From an uncultured Paraburkholderia sp. (GTDB taxonomy: Bacteria; Pseudomonadota; Gammaproteobacteria; Burkholderiales; Burkholderiaceae): a DNA stretch of 64,000 bases. Where the stretch lies: assembly GCA_940746715.1 (NCBI GenBank), contig CALNWN010000012.1:62001-126000 (forward strand), written 5' to 3'. The notes under the pieces were generated by a model. It had not been told where the DNA came from and did not search any database. It was given only the letters and a program-made list of their open reading frames with translations. Positions 35,701 to 45,437 of the stretch are shown piece by piece. Position 1 is the stretch's first letter. Every line of letters begins with the position of its first letter. The position numbers and the translations under genes were made by a program.

Positions 35701-37022
35701 TCGCCGCCGGGTTCGCCCGATTCCGGCTTGCCGCGCTCCACTTCGATTACGTAGTTGGCGACGAGCCCGCGCGGGTTATAGCGCACGAGATTGTTCAGCA
35801 GCGGCCGCGGCAGCGGCAGCGCGCGGCTGAATTCCGCGAGAATGCCCAGATCGACGCGGTCGCCGGAGACGCTGATCAACTGCCCGTTTTGCTGCGACGC
35901 CATCCGGTAGTGCCCGTTCAGCGTGTGAAACGAGAGTGTGCGCGTGAGCGGCGTACCGTCCTCGAGCGGCGGCTGGCCGAGTTCGGCCCGCAGGTCGTTC
36001 AGTTGCAGCGTGTAGTCGCCTTGCTGGGCTTCCACGCGCCAGCCGAAATTCGCCACCGGCAAAAGCAGCTTGGGCTGCGTGGGCCGCACGCGCAGGGCGA
36101 CATCCGCGCCGGCCATCTGGCCGCTTGCCGAGCTCATGCGGCCGTCGGCGAAATCGACCCAGATCGCATTGTCGATGCGGCCGGCAAATGTCTCGATCGG
36201 GAATTTGACATAGCGCGCGAGCGTGGGCAGGTCGACGGGGCCGGTCGACACATAGGCTTGCCCCTTCCAGTTGACCGGCTTGCCGATCGCCGAGAGCGGC
36301 GCATGGCGGAAGTGCGTGCGGAAATCGAGCGGGCCGTGCAGCAGCTGGCCGTCCGACGGCGCCTGAAGCGCGAGGCGGTGATCGTAGCCGTCGTTGAGAA
36401 TGGCAATGCGAATGTCGTGCAGCGCGAGTTCCGGCGCGTCGCGCTGGGCGTCGCGCCAGCGCAGCACGCCGCCGCGCACCACGATCGCCTCCTGGCGCAC
36501 GAGCCATGTCGAGAGGATGTCGTTGCCGCTATGACGCGTCGGCACCGGCACGCCGGCGACCGACAGCACGCCGTCGCCGCCGCGCGCGATCAGCACGTCC
36601 GGCTGGTTGACAATCAGGCTCGACAGCACCGGGTGAAACTGCCACAGCGAACGCCACGACAGCGTCGCGGTGGCGTGCGGTATGGTCAGCGCGGGCTTGC
36701 CATCACGGTCGCGAATCACGAGGTTCGTGATGTCGAGCCCTGGCTGGAAGCCCGTCCAATGCGGCGCGAGTTTGCCGATGGTGAACTGCGCGTGCAGCTT
36801 GTCGGAGACGGTCGCCTCGATGTGCGTCCGAGCCGTTGACTCCACGCGCGGCAGTACCACATAACGCAAGCCGAGAAAGAGCCCCGCCGCGATGAAATAC
36901 AGGACGAGCGCGAGCGCGAGAACGACGTGAAGAGTCCGGCGCAGCACGACGTGGTCGCTTCCGCTCACAGGCCGGGCCTGCCCGGTTTCCTGCGGGTCGG
37001 CGGATTCGTTTCGCTCGGACAT
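32796..37022 (-). CDS. yhdP: YhdP-family large AsmA-like envelope protein
   Basis: 1408 residues, the longest gene in the window, fully open. One N-terminal membrane helix (TLHVVLALALVLYFIAAGLF) then a long periplasmic beta-rich domain with AsmA/DUF3971-like segments, ending in the conserved AsmA-C region (FKLDIKDAGGLLQRFGQP, YPTLNGNVAVDLRHGQILKV and LLGVLSLQSLARF). YhdP, TamB and YdbH are thought to bridge the periplasm for phospholipid transport to the outer membrane in E. coli. Start at 37022 (MSERNESADPQETG) is chosen because homology begins with the helix; divergent from glnE. A very long antisense open frame here is a codon-bias shadow. Confidence 0.93.
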   Translation of the reverse strand: MSERNESADPQETGQARPVSGSDHVVLRRTLHVVLALALVLYFIAAGLFLGLRYVVLPRVESTARTHIEATVSDKLHAQFTIGKLAPHWTGFQPGLDITNLVIRDRDGKPALTIPHATATLSWRSLWQFHPVLSSLIVNQPDVLIARGGDGVLSVAGVPVPTRHSGNDILSTWLVRQEAIVVRGGVLRWRDAQRDAPELALHDIRIAILNDGYDHRLALQAPSDGQLLHGPLDFRTHFRHAPLSAIGKPVNWKGQAYVSTGPVDLPTLARYVKFPIETFAGRIDNAIWVDFADGRMSSASGQMAGADVALRVRPTQPKLLLPVANFGWRVEAQQGDYTLQLNDLRAELGQPPLEDGTPLTRTLSFHTLNGHYRMASQQNGQLISVSGDRVDLGILAEFSRALPLPRPLLNNLVRYNPRGLVANYVIEVERGKPESGEPGGDRHATGAEPIERYRFQGDLQGISIAAQEPPPGLTACNHPRAGIPGIENLWGRVDADQRHGSATLDTSNVAITLPGIFDDPRLKLDRLHGRADWTISPKAPGEKHPAFTVKLADLGVSNADVAATASADYSNPGHGRSSLDLTADFERAQVSRIVRYLPTSISEKLRIYLGHGLQAGMSHGAKIEVHGDLTKFPYSRDPEAGIFHIVAPFKGGKFDPTPYPPRKMRNGTPNVWPPLDGIDGVFEIRQNVLRFDIDRARYKRVALRGVNGRIDDLGTRESNLVIKGDGLGPLADMLDYVNESSLGIMARHQTEKIRAEGPASLALKLTVPRTPKPHIGVEGALGFQNNRLSVENVPPLSQVKGKVRFTEHSAQTERLTAQFLGGDMRASGGFEPDGTYALDLGGHIAVDAARGLDLHGPAAQVLTRMSGSAPYALTVRGEKGKLPQVTANSDLTGLALDFPAPFNKPVGTPMPLRLAAGPSTLAGESGLERAELNFGPIAARYLLHYEPKSPLTVVRGAIGVNRPADLPSEGVIAAVDVDAFDADAWRALVAQLRSNEARAASPSSAALPSSPTPAAPAAPNPTVAQFLPSRFALHIGTLTLLKRHWESVIVGASHADGKWQANIASNHVSGHVSWLPGADKASPGTLQARFARVVIPSVADKDLLGQAISAPAQNMPSIDLVVNELIVRDRNIGRLEVAAHNFTEDGVPVWQLDKLDIANPSATLTATANWRTSTELGNTADETTPRRTVFDFKLDIKDAGGLLQRFGQPRTLKAGSGTLTGKMVWRGGPTAIDYPTLNGNVAVDLRHGQILKVDPGVAKLLGVLSLQSLARFATLNFRDVIGEGLPFEHVTGTAQIRNGIGRTENFEMVTAPARAEMKGSVDLAQETQDLHVQIVPTVSAGAAVVAAAVVNPLLGLGALVADLAFSKSMSHAFAREYAITGSWSKPHIERVRSDRGKMDTPASTVGAN

Positions 37023-37218
37023 GCTGCGGCGGGTGGGCGTATGGTAGTTTTGCGAATTAACGACGAAATGTAACACACGGGAAAGCGTCGACAGGACTTC
37101 CTGAAAACCCTGTCTGCACGCTGCCGCGCGACCCGCATCGGCGTTCGGCAACCCGTCGTGCGACGAGCCGGTAATCCACGGTTCATGCCAATCAAGCAAC
37201 GAGCGAGCCAGACCTTTG

Positions 37219-40011
37219 ATGACTCACGCCACCCTCCTGAGTTCCAGCTATTCACATTACGCGGCGCGCGCCGTGGCGGCCCGCCCGCAACTCGTCGTGC
37301 AGGTGGCGGAGCTTGCGTCCGAGCCGTTGACGCGCGAGCGCATCGACGCGCGCTTCGACGCGCTGTGCGCCGAAGCGGCAGGCGGCTCAAGCGCACCGCT
37401 GACCGAAGACGCGCTCAAACGCGCATTGCGCCAGTTGCGCACCGAGGTCTTCTGCGCGGTGATGGAGCGCGACCTGGCGGGCGAGGCGGATGTCGCCGAA
37501 GTCACGGGCGCGATGACGGATCTCGCGGAGACAGCAATCCAGCGCTCGCTGGCGGTACTTTCCGCCGAGCTCGAAGCGCTGTTTGGCGAGCCGCGCGGCC
37601 CGCAGGGCGAGCGGCTCACGCTCGGCGTGGTCGGCATGGGCAAGCTCGGCGGGCGCGAGCTGAACGTGTCGTCGGATATCGATCTCATCTTCATTTATGA
37701 AGAGGACGGCGAGACGGCGGGCGGCCAGCGCGCGCCGATTGCCACGCAGGAGTTTTTCACGCGCCTCGGCAAGCGTCTGATCGGCGCGCTCGCCGAAGTG
37801 ACCGCCGACGGCTACGTGTTTCGTGTCGACATGCGCTTGCGGCCGAATGGCGATTCCGGGCCGCTTGTCTGCAGCCTCGGCATGCTGGAGGAGTATTTCT
37901 ACGTGCAGGGCCGCGAGTGGGAGCGCTATGCGTGGATCAAGGGACGGCTGGTTTCCGAAGGCGCGAGCGAGTCCGCTCAGCGCTTGCAGAAACAGCTGGA
38001 TGCGCTCGTCACGCCGTTCGTCTATCGCCGCTATCTCGACTTCGGCGTGATCAGCGCAATCCGCGCGCTGCATCTGCAGATTCGCCAGGAGGCGCAGCGC
38101 CGCGCGTCGATGCGCCCGGACAAGGCCGACGACATCAAGCTCGGACGCGGCGGCATCCGCGAAATCGAATTCAGCGCGCAGGTGTTCCAGCTGATTCGCG
38201 GCGGCCAGGACGCCGGTTTCCGGGTGCGCCCGACGCTTGCCGTGTTGCGGCACGCGGCGACGCACGGGCTGATCGACACGTCCGTCTGCGTGAAGCTCTC
38301 GCAGGCGTATCGCTTTTTGCGCGAGCTCGAACACCGGCTGCAATATCGCAACGACGCGCAGACTCACGCGATGCCGGTCGATCCGGAAGAGCGTGCGGCG
38401 CTCGCGCGCGCAATGGGCTGCGACGACTATCCGATGTTGATGGAACGGCTCGACGCGCATCGCGAATTCGTCGAACAGCAGTTCGACCAGATTTTCGCCG
38501 ACAAGGTGAGCGGCCGCGACGGCTGCGGCGCGCCCGAAGACGGCGCGGCCGCTTGGGTATGGAGCAGCGCGCTCGCGGACGACAGCGCGGAAGAAGCATT
38601 GTGCGCGCGCCTCGTCGAACTGGGTGTGGCCGAGCCGGCAGACCTGCTCGCGCGGCTGCGCGGCGTGTGGCAGTCGTCGCGCTATGCCGGGCTTGCCGAG
38701 CGCAGCCGGCAGCGCTTCGACATCGTCGCTCAGCGGGCGCTCGAGGCCGCGCGCACGCTGGAGCCGCCCGAGCGGCGCGGCGATACGCTCGCGCGGCTCT
38801 TCGACCTGCTCGAAGCGGTGGGCCGGCGCGGCGCGTATCTGGCGCTGCTGACCGAATATCCGCAGGCGCTGCATCGCGTGCTGTCGGTGCTGGGCGCGTC
38901 GCGCTGGGCGGCGGGCTACCTCCGCCATCCGCAATTGCTCGACGAACTGCTCGACGACGAAGCGCTCAACACGCCATTCGACTGGCCGGAATTCAAACGC
39001 ACGCTGCACCTGCGGCTTGCCGCCGCCGACGGCGTCGAGCAGCAGATGGACCTGCTGCGCCACGCGCACCAGGCCGAGGTGTTCCGCATTCTGCTGATCG
39101 ACCTTGCGGGCAAGTTGAGCGTCGAGCACGTGAGCGACCGGCTGTCCGAGCTCGCCGATGCCGTGCTCGACGTCACGCTCGAAGCCGTGTGGAACCAGTT
39201 GCCGAAGCGCCATCGCGAGGCGCCGCGCTTCGCGGTGATCGCCTACGGCAAGCTGGGCGGCAAGGAATTGGGCTATGCGTCGGACCTCGACGTGATCTTT
39301 CTCTACGACGACCCGGACGCCGCCGCCGACATCTATTCCACCTACACGCGCCGGCTGATTACGTGGCTGACCACCGCGACCGGCGCGGGCACGCTGTTCG
39401 ACATCGACCTGCGCCTGCGGCCGAACGGCGAGTCAGGCTTGCTCGTCGCCGATCTGGACGCGTTTCGCCGCTATCAGTTGCGTGAGGGCGATGCGGCCAA
39501 CACCGCGTGGGTGTGGGAACACCAGGCGCTGACCCGCGCGCGCTACTGCGCCGGCGACGCGCAGATCGGCGCGCAGTTCGAGGCCATCCGCGAACAGGTG
39601 CTGACGACGCCGCGCGACGCCACGCAGCTCGCCGGAGAAATCGCCGAGATGCGCGAGCGCGTGGGCACGGGACATCCCAACCATACGACGCTCTTCGACC
39701 TGAAGCATGATCGCGGCGGCATGGTGGATATCGAGTTCACGGTCCAGTATTGGGTGCTGCTGCACGCGGCGCGCGATCTCGAGCTGATCCGCAATACCGG
39801 CAACATTGCGCTCCTGCGCGAGGTGTCGCGTCTCGGGCTGATGAGCGAGGCGGAAGCGGAGACCGTCGGCGTGGCCTATCGCACTTACCGGAAGCTGCAG
39901 CACAAGCTGCGGCTCGACGGGATGGAGAAGGCGCGCGTGGAGCCGGCGCTGGTCGCGGCCGAGCGCGACGCCGTGTTCGGGCTTTGGGAGAGGGTGTTCG
40001 GGGAGAGCTGA
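37219..40011 (+). CDS. glnE: Bifunctional glutamine synthetase adenylyltransferase/deadenylase
   Basis: 930 residues. Two nucleotidyltransferase domains with matching signatures: GMGKLGGRELNVSSDIDLIF (about residues 140-159) and AYGKLGGKELGYASDLDVIF (about 675-694), joined by a helical region. RGGIREIEFSAQVFQLIRGG and DRGGMVDIEFTVQYW mark the ends of the two halves. It adenylylates and deadenylylates GlnA in response to PII and glutamine. A TTG immediately before the ATG at 37219 is also open, but ATG is preferred. Intact across 2.8 kb. Confidence 0.96.
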   Translation: MTHATLLSSSYSHYAARAVAARPQLVVQVAELASEPLTRERIDARFDALCAEAAGGSSAPLTEDALKRALRQLRTEVFCAVMERDLAGEADVAEVTGAMTDLAETAIQRSLAVLSAELEALFGEPRGPQGERLTLGVVGMGKLGGRELNVSSDIDLIFIYEEDGETAGGQRAPIATQEFFTRLGKRLIGALAEVTADGYVFRVDMRLRPNGDSGPLVCSLGMLEEYFYVQGREWERYAWIKGRLVSEGASESAQRLQKQLDALVTPFVYRRYLDFGVISAIRALHLQIRQEAQRRASMRPDKADDIKLGRGGIREIEFSAQVFQLIRGGQDAGFRVRPTLAVLRHAATHGLIDTSVCVKLSQAYRFLRELEHRLQYRNDAQTHAMPVDPEERAALARAMGCDDYPMLMERLDAHREFVEQQFDQIFADKVSGRDGCGAPEDGAAAWVWSSALADDSAEEALCARLVELGVAEPADLLARLRGVWQSSRYAGLAERSRQRFDIVAQRALEAARTLEPPERRGDTLARLFDLLEAVGRRGAYLALLTEYPQALHRVLSVLGASRWAAGYLRHPQLLDELLDDEALNTPFDWPEFKRTLHLRLAAADGVEQQMDLLRHAHQAEVFRILLIDLAGKLSVEHVSDRLSELADAVLDVTLEAVWNQLPKRHREAPRFAVIAYGKLGGKELGYASDLDVIFLYDDPDAAADIYSTYTRRLITWLTTATGAGTLFDIDLRLRPNGESGLLVADLDAFRRYQLREGDAANTAWVWEHQALTRARYCAGDAQIGAQFEAIREQVLTTPRDATQLAGEIAEMRERVGTGHPNHTTLFDLKHDRGGMVDIEFTVQYWVLLHAARDLELIRNTGNIALLREVSRLGLMSEAEAETVGVAYRTYRKLQHKLRLDGMEKARVEPALVAAERDAVFGLWERVFGES

Positions 40012-40110
40012 GGCGGCCTGGGTCTCGGCGTGCGTTTGCTCGGCTCGCGCGGCAAGCGGGCGCCGCGGCCAGTCGCGCATCAGCGAGTGAATTGCGCCGG
40101 TGACGAACAG

Positions 40111-40136
40111 CAAGTACCGGCGGCAAGTACCGGCGG
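40111..40136. repeat. 13-bp tandem duplication in the glnE-recN gap
   Basis: CAAGTACCGGCGG occurs twice back to back (40111-40123 and 40124-40136) between the convergent glnE and recN genes. It looks like a recent small duplication in non-coding DNA. Confidence 0.8.
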
Positions 40137-40186
40137 ACGCCCGAGCAAGCCGATTCGGCCGCTCGCGAGCCCCGACGCAGGACCGC

Positions 40187-41857
40187 CTACGCCGCCAGCA
40201 TTTCCTTCGCGTGCTTGCGCGTGGTCGGCGTGATCTCGAGGCCGCCCAGCATGCGCGCGACTTCCTCGACGCGGCTCGCCTTGTCGAGCGACACCACGCT
40301 GCTCACCGTGCCGCCCTTGCCGTTGCCGGTTTTCGCGATCTGGAAATGATGGTCGCCGCGCGCGGCAACCTGCGGCAAGTGCGTCACGCACAGCACCTGG
40401 CGAGCCTCGCCGAGCTGATGCAACAGCCGCCCGACCACTTCGGCGACGCCGCCGCCGATACCTGTATCCACTTCGTCGAAGATCAACGTCGGCGTCGGGC
40501 TCGCGGCACTCGCGATCACGGCCAGCGCCAGACTGATACGCGCGAGTTCGCCGCCGGAGGCCACCTTCGCCAGCGGCCGCAGGGGCACGCCCGCATGACC
40601 CGCGACGCGGAACTCGACCTGCTCCAGTCCGTGCGCGCCGCCTTCGGGCAGCGGGACGAGCGCGACTTCGAAGCTGCCGCCTTTCATGGACAATTCCTGC
40701 ATGCCCGTGGTGACCGCGGCGCCGAGCGCCTTGCCCGCCTTGGCGCGCGCCTTGGAAAGCTTCTTCGCTTCCGTGACGAAGTCTTCGCGGGCTTTGGCTT
40801 CGGCTGCGTGCAGGCTGTCGAGGTCCGCGGCGGCGTCGAGCGCGGCCAGCTGCGCGCGGCGCGTTTCGTGTTCCTCGGGCAGCGTTTCGGGCTGCAGGCG
40901 GAACTTGCGCGCCGCCGAGTGCAACGCGTCGAGGCGCTTTTCGACCTGGGCGAGCCGGTCCGGGTCGAGTTCGAGCTTCTGCGCGTAATGGCTCAACGAG
41001 TAGGCGGCTTCCTGCAATTGAATCTCGGCGGGCTCGAGGGCGGCCAGCACGTCGTTCAACGCCGGGTCGATTTCCGCCAGATCGCGCACCTTGGAGACGA
41101 TCGACGAAAGATGCGTGATCATTGCCTCGTCCGATTCGGAGAGCGCATTGAGCGCGCCTTGCACGCCGTCGATCAGATTGGCCGAATGCGACAGCCGCCG
41201 ATGCTCCGCGTTGACCTCTTCCCATTCGCCCGGCTGCGGTGCGAGCTTGTCGAGCTCGGCAAGCTGCCAAGCGAGCCGCTCGCGTTCCAGTTGCAACTCG
41301 CGGTCGCGGGTTTGCGCATGCTCGACCGCCTGCACCTTCTCGCGCCACGCGTGCCACGCGCGTGTGACGTTGGCGGAAAGTTCGGTCAGGCCGGCGTGCG
41401 TGTCGAACAGTTCGCGCTGCGCGTCCGGCCGCATCAGCAACTGGTGCGCATGCTGGCCGTGAATGTCCACCAGCATTTCGCCGACCTCGCGCAGTTGCGC
41501 GAGTGTCGCCGCGGTTCCGTTGATGAAAGCGCGCGAGCGGCCGTTCGCATCCACCACGCGACGCAGCATGACCGTGCCGCCGTGCTGGCCGTCCGCCGCG
41601 GAGGCGCTCAACGCCTGCTCGTCGAGCCACTCGTCCACTTGCGCGTGCGTTTCGAATTCGGCGGTGATGTCGGCGCGGCTCTCGCCGGTACGCACGACGC
41701 TCGCGTCGGCGCGCGCCCCGAGCGCGAGCGCCAGCGCGTCGATCAGGATCGACTTGCCGGCGCCGGTCTCGCCGGAGAAAACGGTAAAGCCGCTGTCGAA
41801 CTCAAGGTCGAGCGCGGCGACGATGACGAAGTCGCGTATCGAGAGGTGGCGAAGCAT
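40187..41857 (-). CDS. recN: DNA repair protein RecN
   Basis: 556 residues starting MLRHLSIRDFVIVAALDLEF. Walker A is FSGETGAGKSILIDAL (about residues 27-42), with the coiled-coil region in the middle third and a C-terminal ABC signature PLAKVASGGELARISLALAV and Walker B LIFDEVDTGIGGGVAE. RecN is an SMC-like protein that helps double-strand break repair. It follows nadK by 80 bases on the same strand, the usual nadK-recN pair. Confidence 0.96.
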   Translation of the reverse strand: MLRHLSIRDFVIVAALDLEFDSGFTVFSGETGAGKSILIDALALALGARADASVVRTGESRADITAEFETHAQVDEWLDEQALSASAADGQHGGTVMLRRVVDANGRSRAFINGTAATLAQLREVGEMLVDIHGQHAHQLLMRPDAQRELFDTHAGLTELSANVTRAWHAWREKVQAVEHAQTRDRELQLERERLAWQLAELDKLAPQPGEWEEVNAEHRRLSHSANLIDGVQGALNALSESDEAMITHLSSIVSKVRDLAEIDPALNDVLAALEPAEIQLQEAAYSLSHYAQKLELDPDRLAQVEKRLDALHSAARKFRLQPETLPEEHETRRAQLAALDAAADLDSLHAAEAKAREDFVTEAKKLSKARAKAGKALGAAVTTGMQELSMKGGSFEVALVPLPEGGAHGLEQVEFRVAGHAGVPLRPLAKVASGGELARISLALAVIASAASPTPTLIFDEVDTGIGGGVAEVVGRLLHQLGEARQVLCVTHLPQVAARGDHHFQIAKTGNGKGGTVSSVVSLDKASRVEEVARMLGGLEITPTTRKHAKEMLAA

Positions 41858-41937
41858 GGAAGTCGTCTGTGAGCTTGGTATTCGGGTTTCACGTACGCGG
41901 GTTTCACGAACGGCGCCGGGTTCCGGCGTCCCGCCGG

Positions 41938-42840
41938 TCAGGGCTTGGCGTCTTCCTCGTGCGACGGGTATTCGTTCCAGTGAAGCTTCTTGCGCAGCGT
42001 GGCGTAATAGCTGTAGCCGACCGGATGCAGCATCGGCACGGTATGACGCGAGCGGCGCACCTCGATCGCGTCGCCAAGTTCGAGCGAGGTGAACGACTGC
42101 ATGTCGAAATTGACGTTGACCTCGCGCCCGGACACGATCTGGATGCTGACCTTGGAGTCGTCCGGCAGCACGATGGGGCGGTTCGACAGCGCATGCGGGG
42201 CGATCGGCACGAGCACGATGCCCTGCAATTGCGGATGCAGAATCGGCCCCTGCGACGACAGCGCGTAAGCGGTCGAGCCGGTCGGCGTGGCGACGATCAG
42301 CCCGTCGGAGCGCTGGTTGTACATGAAGTGGCCGTCCACCGAAACATGCAGTTCCGCCATGCCGGAAAAGCCGCTGCGGTTGACCACGACGTCGTTGAAT
42401 GCCAGAGCGTGGTAGATCGGGTTGCCTTGGCGCATGATGCGCGCCTCGAGCAGCACCCGCTCCTCCCGCTCGAAATTTCCCGACAGCATTTGCGGCACGA
42501 TCTCACTCATGTGCGAGATCGGGATGTCGGTAATGAAGCCCAGCCGGCCGTGGTTGATGCCGATGAGCGGCGTGCGGTACGGCGCGAGCTGCCGGCCGAT
42601 GCCGAGCATCGTGCCGTCGCCGCCGAGCACGATCGCCACGTCCGCGCGCGCGCCGATCTCGGCCGGGCGCAGCGCCGGATAGTCGGTCACGCCGATTTCC
42701 GCCGCGGTGTCGGCTTCGAAAACGACTTCGAAGCCGCGCTTCGCGATGCACGAGGCGAGCGCGGTCAGCGGCTCGCGGATGCCCGGCGTATTGTTGCGCC
42801 CGACGAGCGCGACGGTCTTGAACTGGCTGGTTACTTGCAT
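41938..42840 (-). CDS. nadK: NAD kinase
   Basis: 300 residues from ATG 42840 (MQVTSQFKTVALVGRNNTPG). The GGDGTMLG motif is at residues 73-80, with NHGRLGFITDI, FNDVVVNR and DGLIVATPTGSTAYALSSQG. It phosphorylates NAD to NADP. The frame is open upstream but homology starts at the chosen ATG. It is divergent from hrcA, an arrangement conserved across Burkholderiales. Confidence 0.96.
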   Translation of the reverse strand: MQVTSQFKTVALVGRNNTPGIREPLTALASCIAKRGFEVVFEADTAAEIGVTDYPALRPAEIGARADVAIVLGGDGTMLGIGRQLAPYRTPLIGINHGRLGFITDIPISHMSEIVPQMLSGNFEREERVLLEARIMRQGNPIYHALAFNDVVVNRSGFSGMAELHVSVDGHFMYNQRSDGLIVATPTGSTAYALSSQGPILHPQLQGIVLVPIAPHALSNRPIVLPDDSKVSIQIVSGREVNVNFDMQSFTSLELGDAIEVRRSRHTVPMLHPVGYSYYATLRKKLHWNEYPSHEEDAKP

Positions 42841-43158
42841 GCCGGCATTACACCATAGGTAGGGCCTGAAAAGAACCGCGCCGGGACCCTGCGGGCGGCC
42901 GGCCGCAGCGGGCCGTGAGCGCAGTCCGGGATTATCGTTAGAATAGTGAAGCCTTGATGACATGTGCGCCGGCCAAACTGCACCGGCGCACTGCCGGCCG
43001 GGCCGCCGGAAATAGGGCAGACGGCGCGCCGGACGAATTGCTGCGCGTGGCCCTGAAACGGGCGCAAGGCGCGGTCCTGCCGGGCGGCCGGAATGCGGGC
43101 GGCGAGGGGCGCGCTGGGCGCTCGCGGTAGTCGCATCATTGAGCTAAAATTTTTCGCC
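42841..43158. other. Divergent intergenic region nadK / hrcA
   Basis: 318 bases. TAAAAT at 43145-43150 lies only nine bases before the hrcA ATG; with no -35 it is weak evidence for a promoter. An A/T-richer stretch GGATTATCGTTAGAATAG (42929-42946) may hold the nadK promoter. No CIRCE element (TTAGCACTC-N9-GAGTGCTAA) is visible here. Confidence 0.5.
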
Positions 43159-44179
43159 ATGCTAGATCCTCGTGCACAAACCCTCCTGAAAACCCTGATC
43201 GAGCGCTACATTGCCGAAGGTCAGCCGGTCGGCTCGCGCACGCTGTCGCGCTATTCCGGCCTGGAGCTGAGCCCCGGCAACCATCCGCAACGTCATGTCG
43301 GATCTCGAGGATCTGGGGCTCGTGATCAGTCCGCACACTTCCGCCGGCCGCATTCCCACGCCGCGCGGCTACCGTCTTTTCGTCGACACGATGCTGACGG
43401 TCGAATCGTCCGCAGACGAAGAGGCGGTGACCCGTACCGTCAAGACTACGCTGCAGGCAGGCGAGCCGCAGAAAATCGTCGCGGCCGCGGCGAGCGTGCT
43501 CTCGAATCTGTCGCAGTTCGCCGGTGTGGTGCTCACGCCGCGGCGCAGCCACGTGTTCAAGCAGATCGAATTCATGCGGTTGTCCGACAAGCGCATTCTG
43601 CTCATCATCGTGACGCCGGAAGGCGATGTGCAGAACCGTATGATGGCGACACAGCGCGACTTTTCGCCGTCGGAGCTGGTGGAGGCGTCCAACTACATCA
43701 ACGCCCACTTTGCAGGCCTTTCGTTCGACGAAGTGCGCCGCCGGCTGCGCGAAGAAATCGACCAGTTGCGCGGCGACATGACGACGCTGATGCACGCGGC
43801 CGTCACTGCGAGCACGGACGAATCGGACACCGGCGAGACGGTGCTGATTTCCGGCGAGCGCAATCTGCTGGAAGTTGCTGATCTTTCCTCCGACATGGCG
43901 CGCCTGCGCAAGCTGTTCGATGTGTTCGACCAAAAAACGAGCCTCCTTCAGTTGCTGGATGTATCGAGCCATGCCGCCGGCGTGCAGATCTTCATAGGCG
44001 GCGAGTCCAACCTCGTGCCGATCGAGGAAATGAGCGTCGTTACCGCGCTGTACGAAGTGAACGGCAAGATTGTCGGCACGCTCGGCGTGATCGGCCCGAC
44101 GCGGATGGCCTACAACCGCGTCATCCCGATTGTGGACATCACCGCGAGACTGCTGTCTCTCACGCTTAGTCAGCAATGA
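43159..44179 (+). pseudogene. hrcA: Heat-inducible transcription repressor HrcA, one-base insertion early in the gene
   Basis: Starts MLDPRAQTLLKTLIERYIAE GQPVGSRTLSRYSGLELSP. At 43273-43276 CCCC replaces an expected CCC, so the recognition part of the winged helix (ATIRNVMSDLEDLGLV) is in a different frame. The rest of the protein (SPHTSAGRIPTPRGYRLFVD to the C-terminus) is intact in the second frame. Restored length 339 residues. HrcA represses groE and related genes through CIRCE. As written only a 39-residue correct stub would be made, or an N-truncated protein from an internal start lacking the DNA-binding domain. Confidence 0.88.
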
Positions 44180-44301
44180 GCCAGCCGTAGCGCGTGACTG
44201 CCGCGGCGGTCGATCCGGCACATCATGCGGGAGCGCGCGCCGCTTGCCAATTAGCCGAACGGCCAGGGGCGCTTCAGGCGCGCGGCGCAAGGGCGCGCCG
44301 C

Positions 44302-44307
44302 TATAAT
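44302..44307 (+). promoter_or_regulatory. Possible -10 box of hemH
   Basis: A perfect TATAAT in a GC-rich stretch, 51 bp before the hemH start codon. No recognisable -35 at the right spacing. Confidence 0.35.
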
Positions 44308-44358
44308 GAATTCCACCTTGTTCCATTGCCCGCCTTGAGCGGTTACCCCTGCCAGCCT

Positions 44359-45429
44359 ATGCGCTTCGACCTCGAGCGGCCTTTGCAGAACGCCACGTCG
44401 CACCGTGTTGCCGTGCTGTTGATCAATCTCGGCACGCCCGACGCGCCGACGCCGCGCGCGGTTCGCCGCTATCTCGCCCAGTTCCTGTCCGATCCGCGCG
44501 TGGTGGAGATTCCCGCGCTCGTGTGGCAGGTTATTCTGCGCTTCCTGATCTTGCCGTTCAGGGGGCGGGCGTCCGCGAGAAAATATGCGGCGGTGTGGAT
44601 GCCGGAAGGCTCGCCGCTGCGCGTCTACACGGAAAAGCAGGTGGAAGGCTTGCGTCATCTGCTGCAGCTGAACGACTACACGGTGCTTGTCGACTACGCG
44701 ATGCGTTACGGCACGCCCGGCATTCCCGCCATGCTGAATCAGCTGAAGCTCGCGGGCGCCGAGCGCGTGCTGCTCATGCCGATGTATCCGCAATATTCGT
44801 CGTCGACCACGGCAACCGCTTTCGACGACACCTTTTCCGCGCTCAAGCGCATGCGCAACCAGCCGGAGATCCGCACGGTGCGTCAATACGCCGATCATCC
44901 CGTGTATATTTCGGCACTCGCCGCGCAGGTGCATCAGTACTGGCACCTCCACGGCCGGCCGGATTTTGCGGCGGGCGACAAGCTGATCTTGAGTTTTCAT
45001 GGCGTGCCGAAGCGCACGCTCGATCTCGGCGACCCTTACCACGACCAATGCCAGAGCACGGGCGCGCTGCTCATGCAGGCGCTTGGACTGACGCCGGTGG
45101 AATGCCGCATTACCTTCCAGTCGCGTTTCGGAAAGGCCGAATGGCTGCAGCCCTACACGGCGCACACGTTGAAGGAACTGGGCGCGGCAGGCGTGCGGCG
45201 TGCTGATGTATTTTGTCCGGGCTTTACCGCCGACTGCCTGGAGACAATTGAAGAAATCGGCATCGAAGTGCGGGACGAGTTCCTGCACGCCGGCGGCAAG
45301 GAGTTCCACCGCATTCCTTGCGTAAACGCGTCGCAGGCGTGGATTGCCGCGCTCGGCGAAATCGTCGCGCAAAACCTGCAAGGCTGGCCGGTGCAAGCGG
45401 TCCCCGTACCGCACAACACAGTGGCTTGA
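44359..45429 (+). CDS. hemH: Ferrochelatase
   Basis: 356 residues starting MRFDLERPLQNATSHRVAVL. Conserved segments: LLINLGTPDAPTPRAVRRYL, MPMYPQYSSSTTATAFD, ILSFHGVPKRTLDLGDPYHD (catalytic His), TFQSRFGKAEWLQPYT and VFCPGFTADCLETIEEIGIE. It inserts Fe(II) into protoporphyrin IX. It ends eight bases before hslR and is probably co-transcribed with it. Intact. Confidence 0.96.
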   Translation: MRFDLERPLQNATSHRVAVLLINLGTPDAPTPRAVRRYLAQFLSDPRVVEIPALVWQVILRFLILPFRGRASARKYAAVWMPEGSPLRVYTEKQVEGLRHLLQLNDYTVLVDYAMRYGTPGIPAMLNQLKLAGAERVLLMPMYPQYSSSTTATAFDDTFSALKRMRNQPEIRTVRQYADHPVYISALAAQVHQYWHLHGRPDFAAGDKLILSFHGVPKRTLDLGDPYHDQCQSTGALLMQALGLTPVECRITFQSRFGKAEWLQPYTAHTLKELGAAGVRRADVFCPGFTADCLETIEEIGIEVRDEFLHAGGKEFHRIPCVNASQAWIAALGEIVAQNLQGWPVQAVPVPHNTVA

Positions 45430-45437
45430 CGAGACCG

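Noticed and set aside
33282..36839. A 1185-codon open frame on the plus strand opposite yhdP
   Set aside because: It is very rich in Arg, His, Ala and Glu with no domain pattern, as expected for the antisense of a high-GC gene. yhdP on the other strand has a clear membrane anchor and AsmA-like sequence.
43145..43158. Leaderless hrcA transcript from TAAAAT nine bases before the ATG
   Set aside because: There is no -35 element at the right distance; the box alone is too weak to support the claim.
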